5,774 nt of DNA from Dehalococcoidia bacterium LH_S1 (GTDB lineage Bacteria; Chloroflexota; Dehalococcoidia; SZUA-161; SpSt-899). This document shows positions 1-5,333 of this stretch, piece by piece; position 1 is the first letter of the stretch; every line of letters begins with the position of its first letter. The notes under the pieces are model-generated. The model did no database searches. It was not told the DNA's origin and was given only the letters and a program-made list of their open reading frames with translations. The stretch lies in contig JAGXOF010000063.1 in NCBI GenBank assembly GCA_023660035.1, positions 1-5,774 of the forward strand, read 5' to 3'. A program made the position numbers and the translations under genes.

Positions 1-167
1 CTGGGAAAGGCGGTCATTGCCTCCGGTTTGACGCTCAAGGGATTCTTTGTTATTCTCAATCTCGCACATTTAAATTCACTCACATATTGATTCTCTTGCC
101 ATTTTGCGCAAGATTTCACGCTTTAGCGGACTAAAAGGCCAAACTAACACTACTAAAGGAGGCAAAA
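1..167. other. Leader upstream of yajC, no gene assigned
   Basis: I recognise no gene here. The first + frame is open from base 1 to a TGA at 88-90 (29 codons, mildly hydrophobic, ending LNSLTY), so it could be the tail of a preceding gene. An open run this short is expected by chance, and I do not recognise the residues. A 6-bp stem with an 8-base loop (94-99 TCTTGC with 108-113 GCAAGA), followed by TTT, might be a weak terminator for an upstream gene. The last bases hold the ribosome binding site of yajC. Confidence 0.3.
155..162 (+). promoter_or_regulatory. Ribosome binding site of yajC
   Basis: AAAGGAGG lies 5 bases before the ATG at 168. It is a near-consensus Shine-Dalgarno and fixes the start of yajC at this ATG, not at the in-frame methionine at residue 8. 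Confidence 0.8.
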
Positions 168-557
168 ATGACAGGAATCGGAAAGTACATGGCATATGGC
201 ATCTCGCTTTTAGCGATGATATCCATAATCCTGCTGGGCGGGTGTACTGAGCAGCCAGACTCGGAGGGGGGAAGCAGTGGTTTTATAACCATGATTATAT
301 TCCTCGGGTTGATTTTCGCGGTAATGTACTTTCTCATGATTCGCCCACAGCGCAAGAGGCAGAGCCAACATTCACAGTTAATCCAAGAGTTGCAAAGAGG
401 AGACAAAGTAATTACCACAGGCGGCATCTATGGCGAGCTTGATGCCGTTACCGAGAGCGAAGTGATATTGAAGGTAGAAGACGGGACCAAACTGAGATTT
501 CTAAAGAACAGCATTGTGGGCAAACAGGAAACAGGAGAAGAGGAAACGGGATCCTAG
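168..557 (+). CDS. yajC: YajC, Sec translocon accessory membrane protein
   Basis: YajC is a small inner-membrane protein that associates with SecDF and the SecYEG channel in protein export. The 129-residue product shows the family core: a hydrophobic segment at about residues 38-57, then the diagnostic IRPQRKR at 58-64, a basic/polar helix, and GDKVITTGGIYGEL at 78-91, ending in a polar Glu-rich tail. Unusually, a second hydrophobic stretch (about 9-25) precedes it and ends in a lipobox-like L-G-G-C with Cys26, so the protein may be a lipoprotein or have two membrane segments; E. coli YajC has one. A strong RBS supports the start. YajC is commonly followed by secD; here a palindrome and unrelated accessory genes follow. 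Identity is firm; the N-terminal processing is inferred. Confidence 0.93.
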   Translation: MTGIGKYMAYGISLLAMISIILLGGCTEQPDSEGGSSGFITMIIFLGLIFAVMYFLMIRPQRKRQSQHSQLIQELQRGDKVITTGGIYGELDAVTESEVILKVEDGTKLRFLKNSIVGKQETGEEETGS

Positions 558-587
558 TTTCTGTGTGATTGGCGCCATGCAGGCTAT

Positions 588-635
588 AGAGCGAGGCCGA
601 TATTTGGCTTTAAAGCCAAATATCGGCCTCGCTCT
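588..635. repeat. Perfect 48-bp palindrome (possible terminator or mobile-DNA boundary)
   Basis: Two 24-base arms, 588-611 and 612-635, are exact reverse complements with no spacer. The centre is GGCTTTAAAGCC. As RNA this would fold into a long, GC-rich hairpin with a small loop. It starts 31 bases after the yajC stop, so transcript-end function is plausible. However, no T-run follows on the + side (TCCACATT), and the bases before it do not give a clear T-run on the other strand, so it is not a classical intrinsic terminator. It also marks the change from a housekeeping gene to accessory genes, which fits a repetitive palindromic element or insertion boundary. Confidence 0.9.
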
Positions 636-657
636 TCCACATTACCCATTCCGTCAG

Positions 658-686
658 ATGACTGCTACTCCAAACGAGTGTACAAT
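658..686 (+). promoter_or_regulatory. Possible promoter of the DUF1670-like pair
   Basis: ATGACT (658-663) and TACAAT (681-686) are separated by 17 bases. They match the sigma70 -35 and -10 consensus at 4 of 6 and 5 of 6 positions. Transcription would start at about 693. The -35 hexamer overlaps the left arm of the inverted repeat at 660-668. The match is modest and could be chance. Confidence 0.35.
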
Positions 687-717
687 ACGGCTGGAATCTT
701 GTCAGGAGGTAGCAGTC
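660..717 (+). promoter_or_regulatory. Inverted repeat spanning promoter and RBS of the first DUF1670-like gene
   Basis: GACTGCTAC at 660-668 is the exact reverse complement of GTAGCAGTC at 709-717. With one bulged base the pairing continues into TCC (669-671) against GGA (705-707), which lies inside the Shine-Dalgarno AGGAGG (704-709). If transcription starts upstream of 660, the transcript could hide the RBS in a hairpin. If it starts near 693, the two arms would instead be DNA half-sites flanking the promoter. The repeat is seen directly; the regulatory role is inferred. Confidence 0.5.
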
Positions 718-718
718 T

Positions 719-1546
719 ATGAATGTTCGAACACCATTCCCACGCCCGCAGGAGAAATCCTATCCCCAGTGTCTGGCCTCGCGTCTGGCCCAGGACTATG
801 ACCTGTCTCTGGTGGAGGCCACCACCCTTTCTGATGACCTCATCCGTGAGCGGTCCCAGGACAATCCTTCCTTCCTGGCCGATGGGCAGATGTGGTATAC
901 GGCACTCAGCAAGGATGAGCCTGCCGGCAAGCCACTTTCTCGCTGTCAGAAGGTGAGGGTAAAGCTTACCCTGTTCTCCTCCGATGATCTCTCCGTCACC
1001 GAACCGGAGAAACGCTGTGAGCTTCTGGTGCATTGTCTTCCCTGGGGGGCATACGAGCAGGGGGCCGTTCTCACCGTGGAGGACCTGGTCCATCTGCTTA
1101 TTACCAGCGAAAGGACCATTAGCCGCATCCTGGCCACCTATGTCAAGCAGGATATCTTCATCCCGACGAGGGGACGTGTTAAGGACATCGGCCCGGGCAT
1201 CTCTCACAAGAACTATGCAGTCCATCTCTATCTCAAGGGGCTTACCCCTACCAAGGTCGCCACCCGCCTGGGACATGACCTTTCCTGTGTTGAGCGTTAC
1301 CTGGACGATTTCTGCGTGGTAATGATGGGGCTGGAGGATGGCTACTCCACCATGCGCATTGCCCGCAATACCAGGCTTGGGGAGAGGCTGGTGGAGGAAT
1401 ACGCCATCCTCTACCGCAGATACTCCTCCCTGCCTGAGTGCGCTACGGTCATGGCCCGGCTCCGAGAGCGCCTGGCCTACCTGCTTAAAAAAGGACCCTG
1501 GAGGGTGAAGAAAGCTATGGGAAGGAGCTCGATCAATGACGGATAA
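719..1546 (+). CDS. DUF1670-like helix-turn-helix protein A
   Basis: This 275-residue protein is of unknown function and I place it in the DUF1670 family from memory of its characteristic layout. A helix-turn-helix-like segment at about 118-140 (LTVEDLVHLLITSERTISRI) is followed by FIPTRG, then D-I-G-x-G-ISHK at 156-164. A second HTH-like stretch lies at about 168-195 (LKGLTPTKVATRLGHD), then VERYLDDF, with a C-terminal RLVEEY at 223-228. No DDE, tyrosine or serine recombinase active-site pattern is visible. AGGAGG at 704-709 is 9 bases before the ATG. It overlaps the following paralogue by 11 bases, implying co-translation. The N-terminal 100 residues match nothing I know. A DNA-binding role is inferred from the HTHs; a transposon or regulatory partner role is open. 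Confidence 0.75.
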   Translation: MNVRTPFPRPQEKSYPQCLASRLAQDYDLSLVEATTLSDDLIRERSQDNPSFLADGQMWYTALSKDEPAGKPLSRCQKVRVKLTLFSSDDLSVTEPEKRCELLVHCLPWGAYEQGAVLTVEDLVHLLITSERTISRILATYVKQDIFIPTRGRVKDIGPGISHKNYAVHLYLKGLTPTKVATRLGHDLSCVERYLDDFCVVMMGLEDGYSTMRIARNTRLGERLVEEYAILYRRYSSLPECATVMARLRERLAYLLKKGPWRVKKAMGRSSINDG

Positions 1547-2294
1547 AGCAAAACGCCTCCTTCAAAAATCCATCTTCGGGCTCTTCCAGCAGAAGTCGCT
1601 GTTCAACGTCCTGCGCTGGGAGTTGGTGCTCAACTTCGGCTATGATAACAAGCTAGCCGTTGCTGATGTCCTTGCCCAGAGGATGCTGGAGCTCTTTGAA
1701 CAGTATGCCCCTGACTGGGAGAAGATTCAGCCCCAACAGATTGTATGGCTGGCGGTGGATGCTTCGGACGGTCCCGCTTATAGCAAGACAGTGGCCGACA
1801 TTCTCCACAAGAGCGTCATCCTGGACCTGTGGAACAGGGAGGAAATCGAGCAATTGGCTGATGGCGCCAAGGCCAAGACGCTGCTTCCTCAGAGAGTGGC
1901 CAGACTCTGCCAGCAGACATATCAGCAAGGGGGACTCCGTACGATGACCGACCTTTCCCTCCTCTTGGGTGTGTCCAACTCCACCGTGCGGCATGCCGTG
2001 CAGTCCTGGGAAGAGGCTCATGGGGACCTCCTGCCCACACGTAGTACTATCCACGACCTGGGCACCACTATTAGCCACAAGAGACAGATCGTGGGTCTGC
2101 ACCTTCAGGGCTATTTCACCAGTGAGATCGCCAGAGCCACCAACCACGACCCCCAAAATGTGGACCGGTACCTCAGGGGCTTTGAAAGGGTCTACAACAT
2201 GGCTAAGGATAGGGCACACTTCAACAGGATCTGCTTCCTCATAGACCTTAGCCCCAGGCTTGTTAAGGAGTACTTTAAGCTCCTTGGAGAGTAA
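1536..2294 (+). CDS. DUF1670-like helix-turn-helix protein B
   Basis: This 252-residue paralogue of the preceding gene has the same architecture in the same order. It has an HTH-like segment at about 136-157 (MTDLSLLLGVSNSTVRHAV), LLPTRS at 165-170, D-L-G-x-x-ISHK at 174-182, a second HTH-like stretch at about 187-213 with HDPQNVDRYLRGF, and C-terminal RLVKEYF. The N-terminal half (about 1-130) is helical, charged and unlike that of protein A. It starts inside the end of gene A (11-base overlap), with GGAAGGAG at about 1520-1527 as RBS, so the two are probably made together and may form a complex. No nuclease or recombinase motif is visible. The family is assigned by recall and the function is unknown. 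Confidence 0.75.
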   Translation: MTDKAKRLLQKSIFGLFQQKSLFNVLRWELVLNFGYDNKLAVADVLAQRMLELFEQYAPDWEKIQPQQIVWLAVDASDGPAYSKTVADILHKSVILDLWNREEIEQLADGAKAKTLLPQRVARLCQQTYQQGGLRTMTDLSLLLGVSNSTVRHAVQSWEEAHGDLLPTRSTIHDLGTTISHKRQIVGLHLQGYFTSEIARATNHDPQNVDRYLRGFERVYNMAKDRAHFNRICFLIDLSPRLVKEYFKLLGE

Positions 2295-2334
2295 GGCCTT
2301 ATCTCCGCATCGCTTAATCAAGGAGGTGAACCTC

Positions 2335-2445
2335 ATGCTTCAAGCTGAATGTGCCTCGACCTGCTACATGGAAGCCTCTCTCGAGCCCGTCGGGATGTCA
2401 AGGGCAAGCGAAAGCTTGAGCGAAGCCTTTATCCTGCGAGGCTGA
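2335..2445 (+). CDS. Possible 36-residue peptide behind a near-ideal RBS
   Basis: The ATG at 2335 is preceded by AAGGAGGTGA (2320-2329), ten bases complementary to the usual 16S rRNA 3' end, at good spacing. The gene would be third in the DUF1670-like operon, 40 bases after its stop. The predicted peptide begins MLQAECASTCYMEASLEP, has three cysteines including C-x-x-x-C near the N-terminus, and has no membrane segment. I do not recognise it. It could be a real small protein, the start of a decayed longer gene, or a leader peptide, since a nested hairpin falls within its 3' half. An RBS this good is the only real support. Confidence 0.4.
   Translation: MLQAECASTCYMEASLEPVGMSRASESLSEAFILRG
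2400..2430 (+). ncRNA. Possible nested hairpin with GAAA tetraloop
   Basis: AAGC (2406-2409), GAAA loop (2410-2413) and GCTT (2414-2417) form a GNRA-capped stem. Outside it, AAGGGC (2400-2405) can pair with GCCTTT (2425-2430) with one G-U pair, leaving the one-sided bulge GAGCGAA (2418-2424). A CCC-GTC-GGG mini-stem precedes it at 2386-2394. GNRA loops with a purine-rich bulge are common in riboswitch aptamers and group II intron fragments, but I cannot assign a family, and the helices are short. Confidence 0.25.
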
Positions 2446-2511
2446 GATACACAGGTAACACTCATGGTATGGTTAGAATGATATTAAAACATAGCATAAG
2501 GAGTTACCGAG

Positions 2512-2784
2512 ATGAGAAAGCCAGCCAGTGTTTATTTCTTTAAAAGAAAGCCCATTGTCCTGAAAGATAGATATGAGAGCTGGAGAGGGGTAGCCAACCT
2601 TTCAGGTTTTACAAGCCATGAGAGATTGAGAGTAGAATGGATGGGCCTTTATTATACAGTGGCCAAAGGGGATGTCACTCTCACCGCCAAGCATTTCAGC
2701 ATCTCAAGAAAGACCTTTTATAAGTGGTTCAAGCGCTTTAAGGACTCGAAGGACTTTGACGCATACTACACCTCCTATGCTTGA
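2512..2784 (+). pseudogene. Truncated IS481/IS3-like transposase, N-terminal HTH only
   Basis: The 90-residue ORF matches the N-terminal part of an insertion-sequence transposase. A lead segment is followed by a helix-turn-helix at about residues 57-78, VTLTAKHFSISRKTFYKWFKRF, the typical form in IS481/IS3-type and related integrase-core proteins that contact the element ends. AAGGAG (2499-2504) sits 7 bases before the ATG. Complete proteins continue for another 200 or more residues with a DDE integrase core; here none follows. Residues after KDSK (from about 2753) no longer look like the family, and the stop lies 10 bases inside the end of the opposite-strand recombinase gene. This suggests that arrival of, or rearrangement with, the recombinase cassette cut the transposase. 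It may instead be an intact small HTH protein. Confidence 0.6.
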
Positions 2785-4052
2785 TTCGACACTGTTTTGG
2801 AAAATGCCCGGCGCTTTACTTTGTGTTTACCTCTGACAGGGGTATTTTTATCCAGAGGTTCAAACAGACATTGGCCCTTATCATTATACGCCTTGGCTCG
2901 CAACAGCCCACGCCAGTGCCACTTCTCTACCGTATCTTCGCACACTCCCAGGATATTGGCAACCTCCTGCCTCGTTAGCATGCCGGCAGCCCGCAGGCGG
3001 CTGTAGCGATCAGCAAGGTCATAGTTGGAACGGATGCGAGCTACTATCATGTGGTTGAAGGTCCTGCCTCTTCCGGAGCGCAAGCCACGTTCGTTGAGGA
3101 TGGCAGCGATCTCGCCATCGGTGTGCTGGTCGAGCAGGCGATCGACCTCCTCAACCACCAAAGGGTCGGTCCGATACAGTTGCCAGGCAGGATGTGGGCT
3201 GGGCAGACTCAGGCTTCGTGTGGCACCCCCTTTGAAGCGAATGTACGCCGTGATCTGGGCACCCTTAATCAATGTAACGTCCTCCAGTATGAGTTGCACC
3301 ATGCGTTTGCGCTCCCGGTCTGGGGTATGGGGATCCTGCCAGAGGCGAGGAAAGTCGGTGGCCAGTGCGAGTATCCCGGCACGTTGCTGCTCGTCCAGCA
3401 AGGAGTTCTCGCTCTGGCACTGGCGTTCGTATTCTTCCTGGGCCCCGGCTAGTTCTCGCAACTTTTGGTTCCAGAAGGACTCCAGTGTATTGGCCACCAA
3501 GCGGTTGTCCGGGTCAACCTTCATATAGCGTCTTTGCGCGAGGTCAGCCTCATAGGGGGCTCGTTCGACTTGCTGCTGGCACAAGCGATTGACTTCCTGG
3601 GCTCGGTCTGCCAATTCTTGCTGCACCGCCAGAGCTACTTCCAGGGCCATGGGAGTGACCGTCTCAACCAGTAGCTCTCCAATAACCTGATCCAGATTGG
3701 CTCCCGGTATTTGCTGGCAGGGCTGTTTGGCCTGCTCAATGGTTCTGCGTTGACACACATAGTCGGGGACAAGGCGTCCCCCACGAATATGATAGCGGAC
3801 GCTCATCCGGTCTCCACAGATGCCACAAATGACCAGCCCCTGGAGCAGCGCCGGGCCTTCCCGTGGTGGACTCCGGCATTGGTCAGTGCCGTAGGCATGC
3901 GCATTCTGCAACAAGTGCTGTCGGTTGACTTCGTATTCCTCCCAGGTGATGTACCCCGGATGTGCGTCTGGTATCAGAGAGTGCCACTGGTCACGGGGCA
4001 GGAGACGAACACTCTTCTGCCCGTCAGCTGTCCTTTTCGTTTGGGATCGGCC
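2775..4052 (-). CDS. Serine recombinase C-terminal region: zinc ribbon, coiled coil, HTH (fragment)
   Basis: Native sequence begins at about 4052, before any start codon, so a caller would place the start at the ATG at 3914. Upstream residues include RLLPRDQWHSLIPDAHPGY and WEEYEVNRQHLL, the end of the central recombinase domain. Counting from the methionine at 3914, a zinc beta ribbon follows with CGIC (C30, C33), C54 and C66. Next come a long charged helical region (about 85-170) with YMKVDPDNRLVANTLE, a beta-rich segment, and a C-terminal MerR-like HTH, LTRQEVANILGVCEDTVEKW. The C-terminus is complete. The stop overlaps the + strand transposase fragment by 10 bases. These parts bind attachment-site DNA in large serine recombinases; here they lack a joined catalytic domain. 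Confidence 0.8.
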   Translation of the reverse strand, partial: GRSQTKRTADGQKSVRLLPRDQWHSLIPDAHPGYITWEEYEVNRQHLLQNAHAYGTDQCRSPPREGPALLQGLVICGICGDRMSVRYHIRGGRLVPDYVCQRRTIEQAKQPCQQIPGANLDQVIGELLVETVTPMALEVALAVQQELADRAQEVNRLCQQQVERAPYEADLAQRRYMKVDPDNRLVANTLESFWNQKLRELAGAQEEYERQCQSENSLLDEQQRAGILALATDFPRLWQDPHTPDRERKRMVQLILEDVTLIKGAQITAYIRFKGGATRSLSLPSPHPAWQLYRTDPLVVEEVDRLLDQHTDGEIAAILNERGLRSGRGRTFNHMIVARIRSNYDLADRYSRLRAAGMLTRQEVANILGVCEDTVEKWHWRGLLRAKAYNDKGQCLFEPLDKNTPVRGKHKVKRRAFSKTVSNQA

Positions 4053-4495
4053 AATTCGCTCATTGTGCCCTTAAGCCCGAGTAATAGTCTGTCGTTGAAG
4101 TGCCCCGGGTCGTAGATACCATCTTCGTCTAGAATCAGCGTATCGGTTAGAGCACAGATCTCCAGGAGGTTGGCCCACTCCACAGAGTTACGCGCCAGTC
4201 GGGAAACCTCCAAGCCGAGCACGATGCCAGCGTTCCCCAGGCCAGCCTCAGCAACCAGCTCTTGGAATCCTTGTCGGTCCGCTGTTGCTCCTGATTGTCC
4301 CTGGTCACTATCAATTACCACCACCCGCTCCAGTGGCCAGCCCAGGGCAACGGCACGGTCGCGCAAGGCATACTGGCGTTTGCTACTCTCCGTATTCTCA
4401 AAGACCTGCCGCAGTGTCGACTGCCGCACGTAAAGGTAAGCGTCACGCCTGAGGTGACCTGCCCTGACCTTGTGATGTTGTTCGCTGTCTAACAT
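3974..4495 (-). CDS. Serine recombinase N-terminal catalytic domain (fragment)
   Basis: This 173-codon reading frame holds the resolvase/invertase catalytic domain. YLYVRQST contains the likely nucleophile Ser26. Next come VVVIDSDQGQSGA (62-69) with R74 and GF76-77, GLEVSRLARN with the conserved S98/R99/R102, then DEDGIYDP (123-130) and NDRLLLGLKGTMSE (134-147). Residues after Glu147 (26 codons to the stop) are out of frame and not native. The ATG follows AAAGGGGGTCC and lies within the last codons of the upstream small gene (7-base overlap). If expressed, it would be a catalytic domain without its DNA-binding half, probably not competent for recombination. Confidence 0.8.
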   Translation of the reverse strand: MLDSEQHHKVRAGHLRRDAYLYVRQSTLRQVFENTESSKRQYALRDRAVALGWPLERVVVIDSDQGQSGATADRQGFQELVAEAGLGNAGIVLGLEVSRLARNSVEWANLLEICALTDTLILDEDGIYDPGHFNDRLLLGLKGTMSELADPKRKGQLTGRRVFVSCPVTSGTL

Positions 4496-4788
4496 AATTG
4501 GACCCCCTTTTGGACCCGCAGGGCCATGCTTACCAGTAACTCCGCCACCTCTGAGTGTAACGAATCCGGCAGCCCATTACCTTTGTCATTCGTGGACATC
4601 ATCGGCGTGGGTCTGGTAACCGGTGCGCAGTCCGACCAGGCCAGCATCCAGGCCGACATTCCACGGCGCAGGAGCAGGGCTAAGCCTCGAGGCGCGGCAA
4701 TGCATGGATATTCACCGATGGCCTGAGCCCGCAGATCTTCATAATGTTCACATAAACTATTATCGGGTTTTAGCATTTGGCTCCTCAC
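4489..4788 (-). CDS. Small protein of the recombinase cassette, function unknown
   Basis: The product has 95-99 residues depending on start. A GTG at 4788 overlaps the stop of the HTH gene as GTGA. An ATG at 4776 has AGGAG four bases upstream, which is rather close. Visible features are a charged N-terminal helix with HYEDLRAQAIGEY and a middle section GLALLLRRGMSAWMLAW that looks amphipathic and Trp-rich. A polar linker and a helical tail, EVAELLVSMALRVQKG, follow. There is no clear signal peptide or metal motif. Its end overlaps the recombinase start by 7 bases, so it is translated with both neighbours. I recall similar small genes ahead of this type of recombinase but know no function; a directionality or partner factor would be a guess. 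Confidence 0.65.
   Translation of the reverse strand: MRSQMLKPDNSLCEHYEDLRAQAIGEYPCIAAPRGLALLLRRGMSAWMLAWSDCAPVTRPTPMMSTNDKGNGLPDSLHSEVAELLVSMALRVQKGVQLC
4493..4500 (-). repeat. CATAATTG octamer copy at the recombinase start
   Basis: CATAATTG here, on the + strand, is the same octamer as three copies around the cassette promoter (5303-5310 inverted, 5314-5321, 5370-5377). It covers the ATG of the recombinase. It may be chance, since codons constrain it, or a further binding site. Confidence 0.35.
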
Positions 4789-5276
4789 GGTGCCCTTTTT
4801 TGGGCGTTTTTTCCCCGCCGTGCCAGGGCCCGCTCGATACTTCGTGGATGCACCGGGACCCCAAACCTTTCGCGGACCATCCTAGCCAGGGTACCAGCAG
4901 GCAAGGAGGCATCGTGGGTCAGGGCTTGTTCAATAAAACCCATCACCTGGTCCCTCAACTTATGTGCCCGCCGCGGCCCTGGAGGTTCTGGCAGTAACCC
5001 CGAAAGCCCCTCTTTCTTGAAGTTTGCGTCGGCCTGGTAAAATGCAGGGCGAGAAAAGCCAAAGGCTGCGGCTGCCTGCGTTACTGACTGCTTCTCTTTG
5101 TGGACCCGTCGCAGCATCTCGTACTTTACCTGCACCAAATCCCGGGCATCGAAGAAAGCATTGCCAGACACAAACACCTCGTCAGTGACCTTATCGGGGC
5201 GTCGGTGGAGAGCATGATGTTGGCGCAGGGCCGCCAGCTTTTCATCCGATAACTTGCTGTCCCTATCTTTGACCAT
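4785..5276 (-). CDS. Helix-turn-helix protein of the recombinase cassette
   Basis: The product has 163 residues from the ATG at 5276, chosen because AGGGGAGG (5283-5290) lies 6 bases before it and the promoter lies just upstream. The longer reading frame to 5372 would start upstream of the promoter. An HTH of transposase/integrase N-terminal type occupies about residues 63-85 (SVTQAAAAFGFSRPAFYQA), followed by GLSGLLPEPPGPR. A second, winged-like HTH lies at about 127-153 (AGTLARMVRERFGVPVHPRS). This is the layout of the DNA-binding end of IS481/IS630-type transposases, but no DDE domain follows, so it is a stand-alone binder. It is first in a coupled operon with the small protein and recombinase. 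Autoregulation through the palindrome over its promoter, or recognition of the element ends, is inferred. Confidence 0.75.
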   Translation of the reverse strand: MVKDRDSKLSDEKLAALRQHHALHRRPDKVTDEVFVSGNAFFDARDLVQVKYEMLRRVHKEKQSVTQAAAAFGFSRPAFYQADANFKKEGLSGLLPEPPGPRRAHKLRDQVMGFIEQALTHDASLPAGTLARMVRERFGVPVHPRSIERALARRGKNAQKRAP

Positions 5277-5282
5277 AAATCG

Positions 5283-5290
5283 CCTCCCCT
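5283..5290 (-). promoter_or_regulatory. Ribosome binding site of the cassette HTH gene
   Basis: AGGGGAGG on the - strand lies 6 bases before the ATG at 5276. It decides the start in favour of the 163-residue protein over the 195-codon frame. Confidence 0.7.
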
Positions 5291-5302
5291 TTTGTGTTAA
5301 GT

Positions 5303-5321
5303 CAATTATGCCACATAATTG
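5303..5321. promoter_or_regulatory. Palindromic operator-like repeat over the cassette promoter
   Basis: CAATTATG (5303-5310), CCA, CATAATTG (5314-5321) is a perfect 8-base inverted repeat with a 3-base centre. It contains the -10 hexamer, so a bound dimer would block transcription. A third copy of CATAATTG stands at 5370-5377, and both + strand copies near the promoter continue as CATAATTGTG. The cassette HTH protein is the natural candidate to bind (inference). The recombinase is an alternative, since serine recombinases also bind paired half-sites. Confidence 0.55.
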
Positions 5322-5333
5322 TGCGCTTGTCAA
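5305..5333 (-). promoter_or_regulatory. Sigma70-type promoter of the HTH-small protein-recombinase operon
   Basis: On the - strand, TTGACA (5333-5328) is the perfect -35 consensus. After 17 bases it is followed by CATAAT (5310-5305), five of six matches to the -10 consensus. Transcription would start around 5298, giving a short leader with the RBS at 5290-5283. The promoter lies between the DUF5372-like gene and the HTH gene, so the coupled three-gene operon can be transcribed on its own. Confidence 0.7.

Larger units (their letters stand above)
2295..2511 (+). other. Intergenic stretch with small ORF and possible structured RNA
   Basis: These 217 bases lie between the DUF1670-like pair and the transposase fragment. 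They hold a near-perfect Shine-Dalgarno with a 36-codon ORF, a nested hairpin at 2400-2430, and AAGGAG at 2499-2504, which serves the next ORF. I see no tRNA, terminator T-run or longer gene. Confidence 0.5.
2775..4495 (-). pseudogene. Serine recombinase of large zinc-ribbon type, broken by internal deletion/frameshift
   Basis: Two reading frames on the - strand are pieces of one site-specific serine recombinase, an enzyme that cuts and rejoins DNA through a phosphoserine link. The N-terminal frame (4495 to about 4055) ends at LLLGLKGTMSE. The C-terminal frame resumes at about 4052 with GRSQTKRTADGQ and runs to the stop at 2775. In related proteins, as I recall them, roughly 110-120 residues lie between these points: the rest of the long catalytic-domain helix and much of the central recombinase domain. 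That stretch is absent and the frame shifts, so the gene looks inactivated. The 5' end is translationally coupled to the small gene upstream. A sequencing or assembly error alone would not explain the missing segment. Confidence 0.8.

Noticed and set aside
131..427. 98-codon open frame on the - strand over yajC
   Set aside because: The opposite strand encodes a clear YajC with a strong RBS; this frame has no support.
665..1276. 203-codon open frame on the - strand
   Set aside because: It lies wholly opposite the DUF1670-like gene A, has no RBS or recognisable motif, and its residues look like a shadow translation.
1653..2336. 227-codon open frame on the - strand
   Set aside because: It is antisense to the DUF1670-like gene B, whose motifs match its paralogue; the reverse frame has none.
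3025..3528. 167-codon open frame on the + strand
   Set aside because: It is opposite the recombinase C-terminal region; Ser/Arg-rich composition is typical of an antisense shadow.
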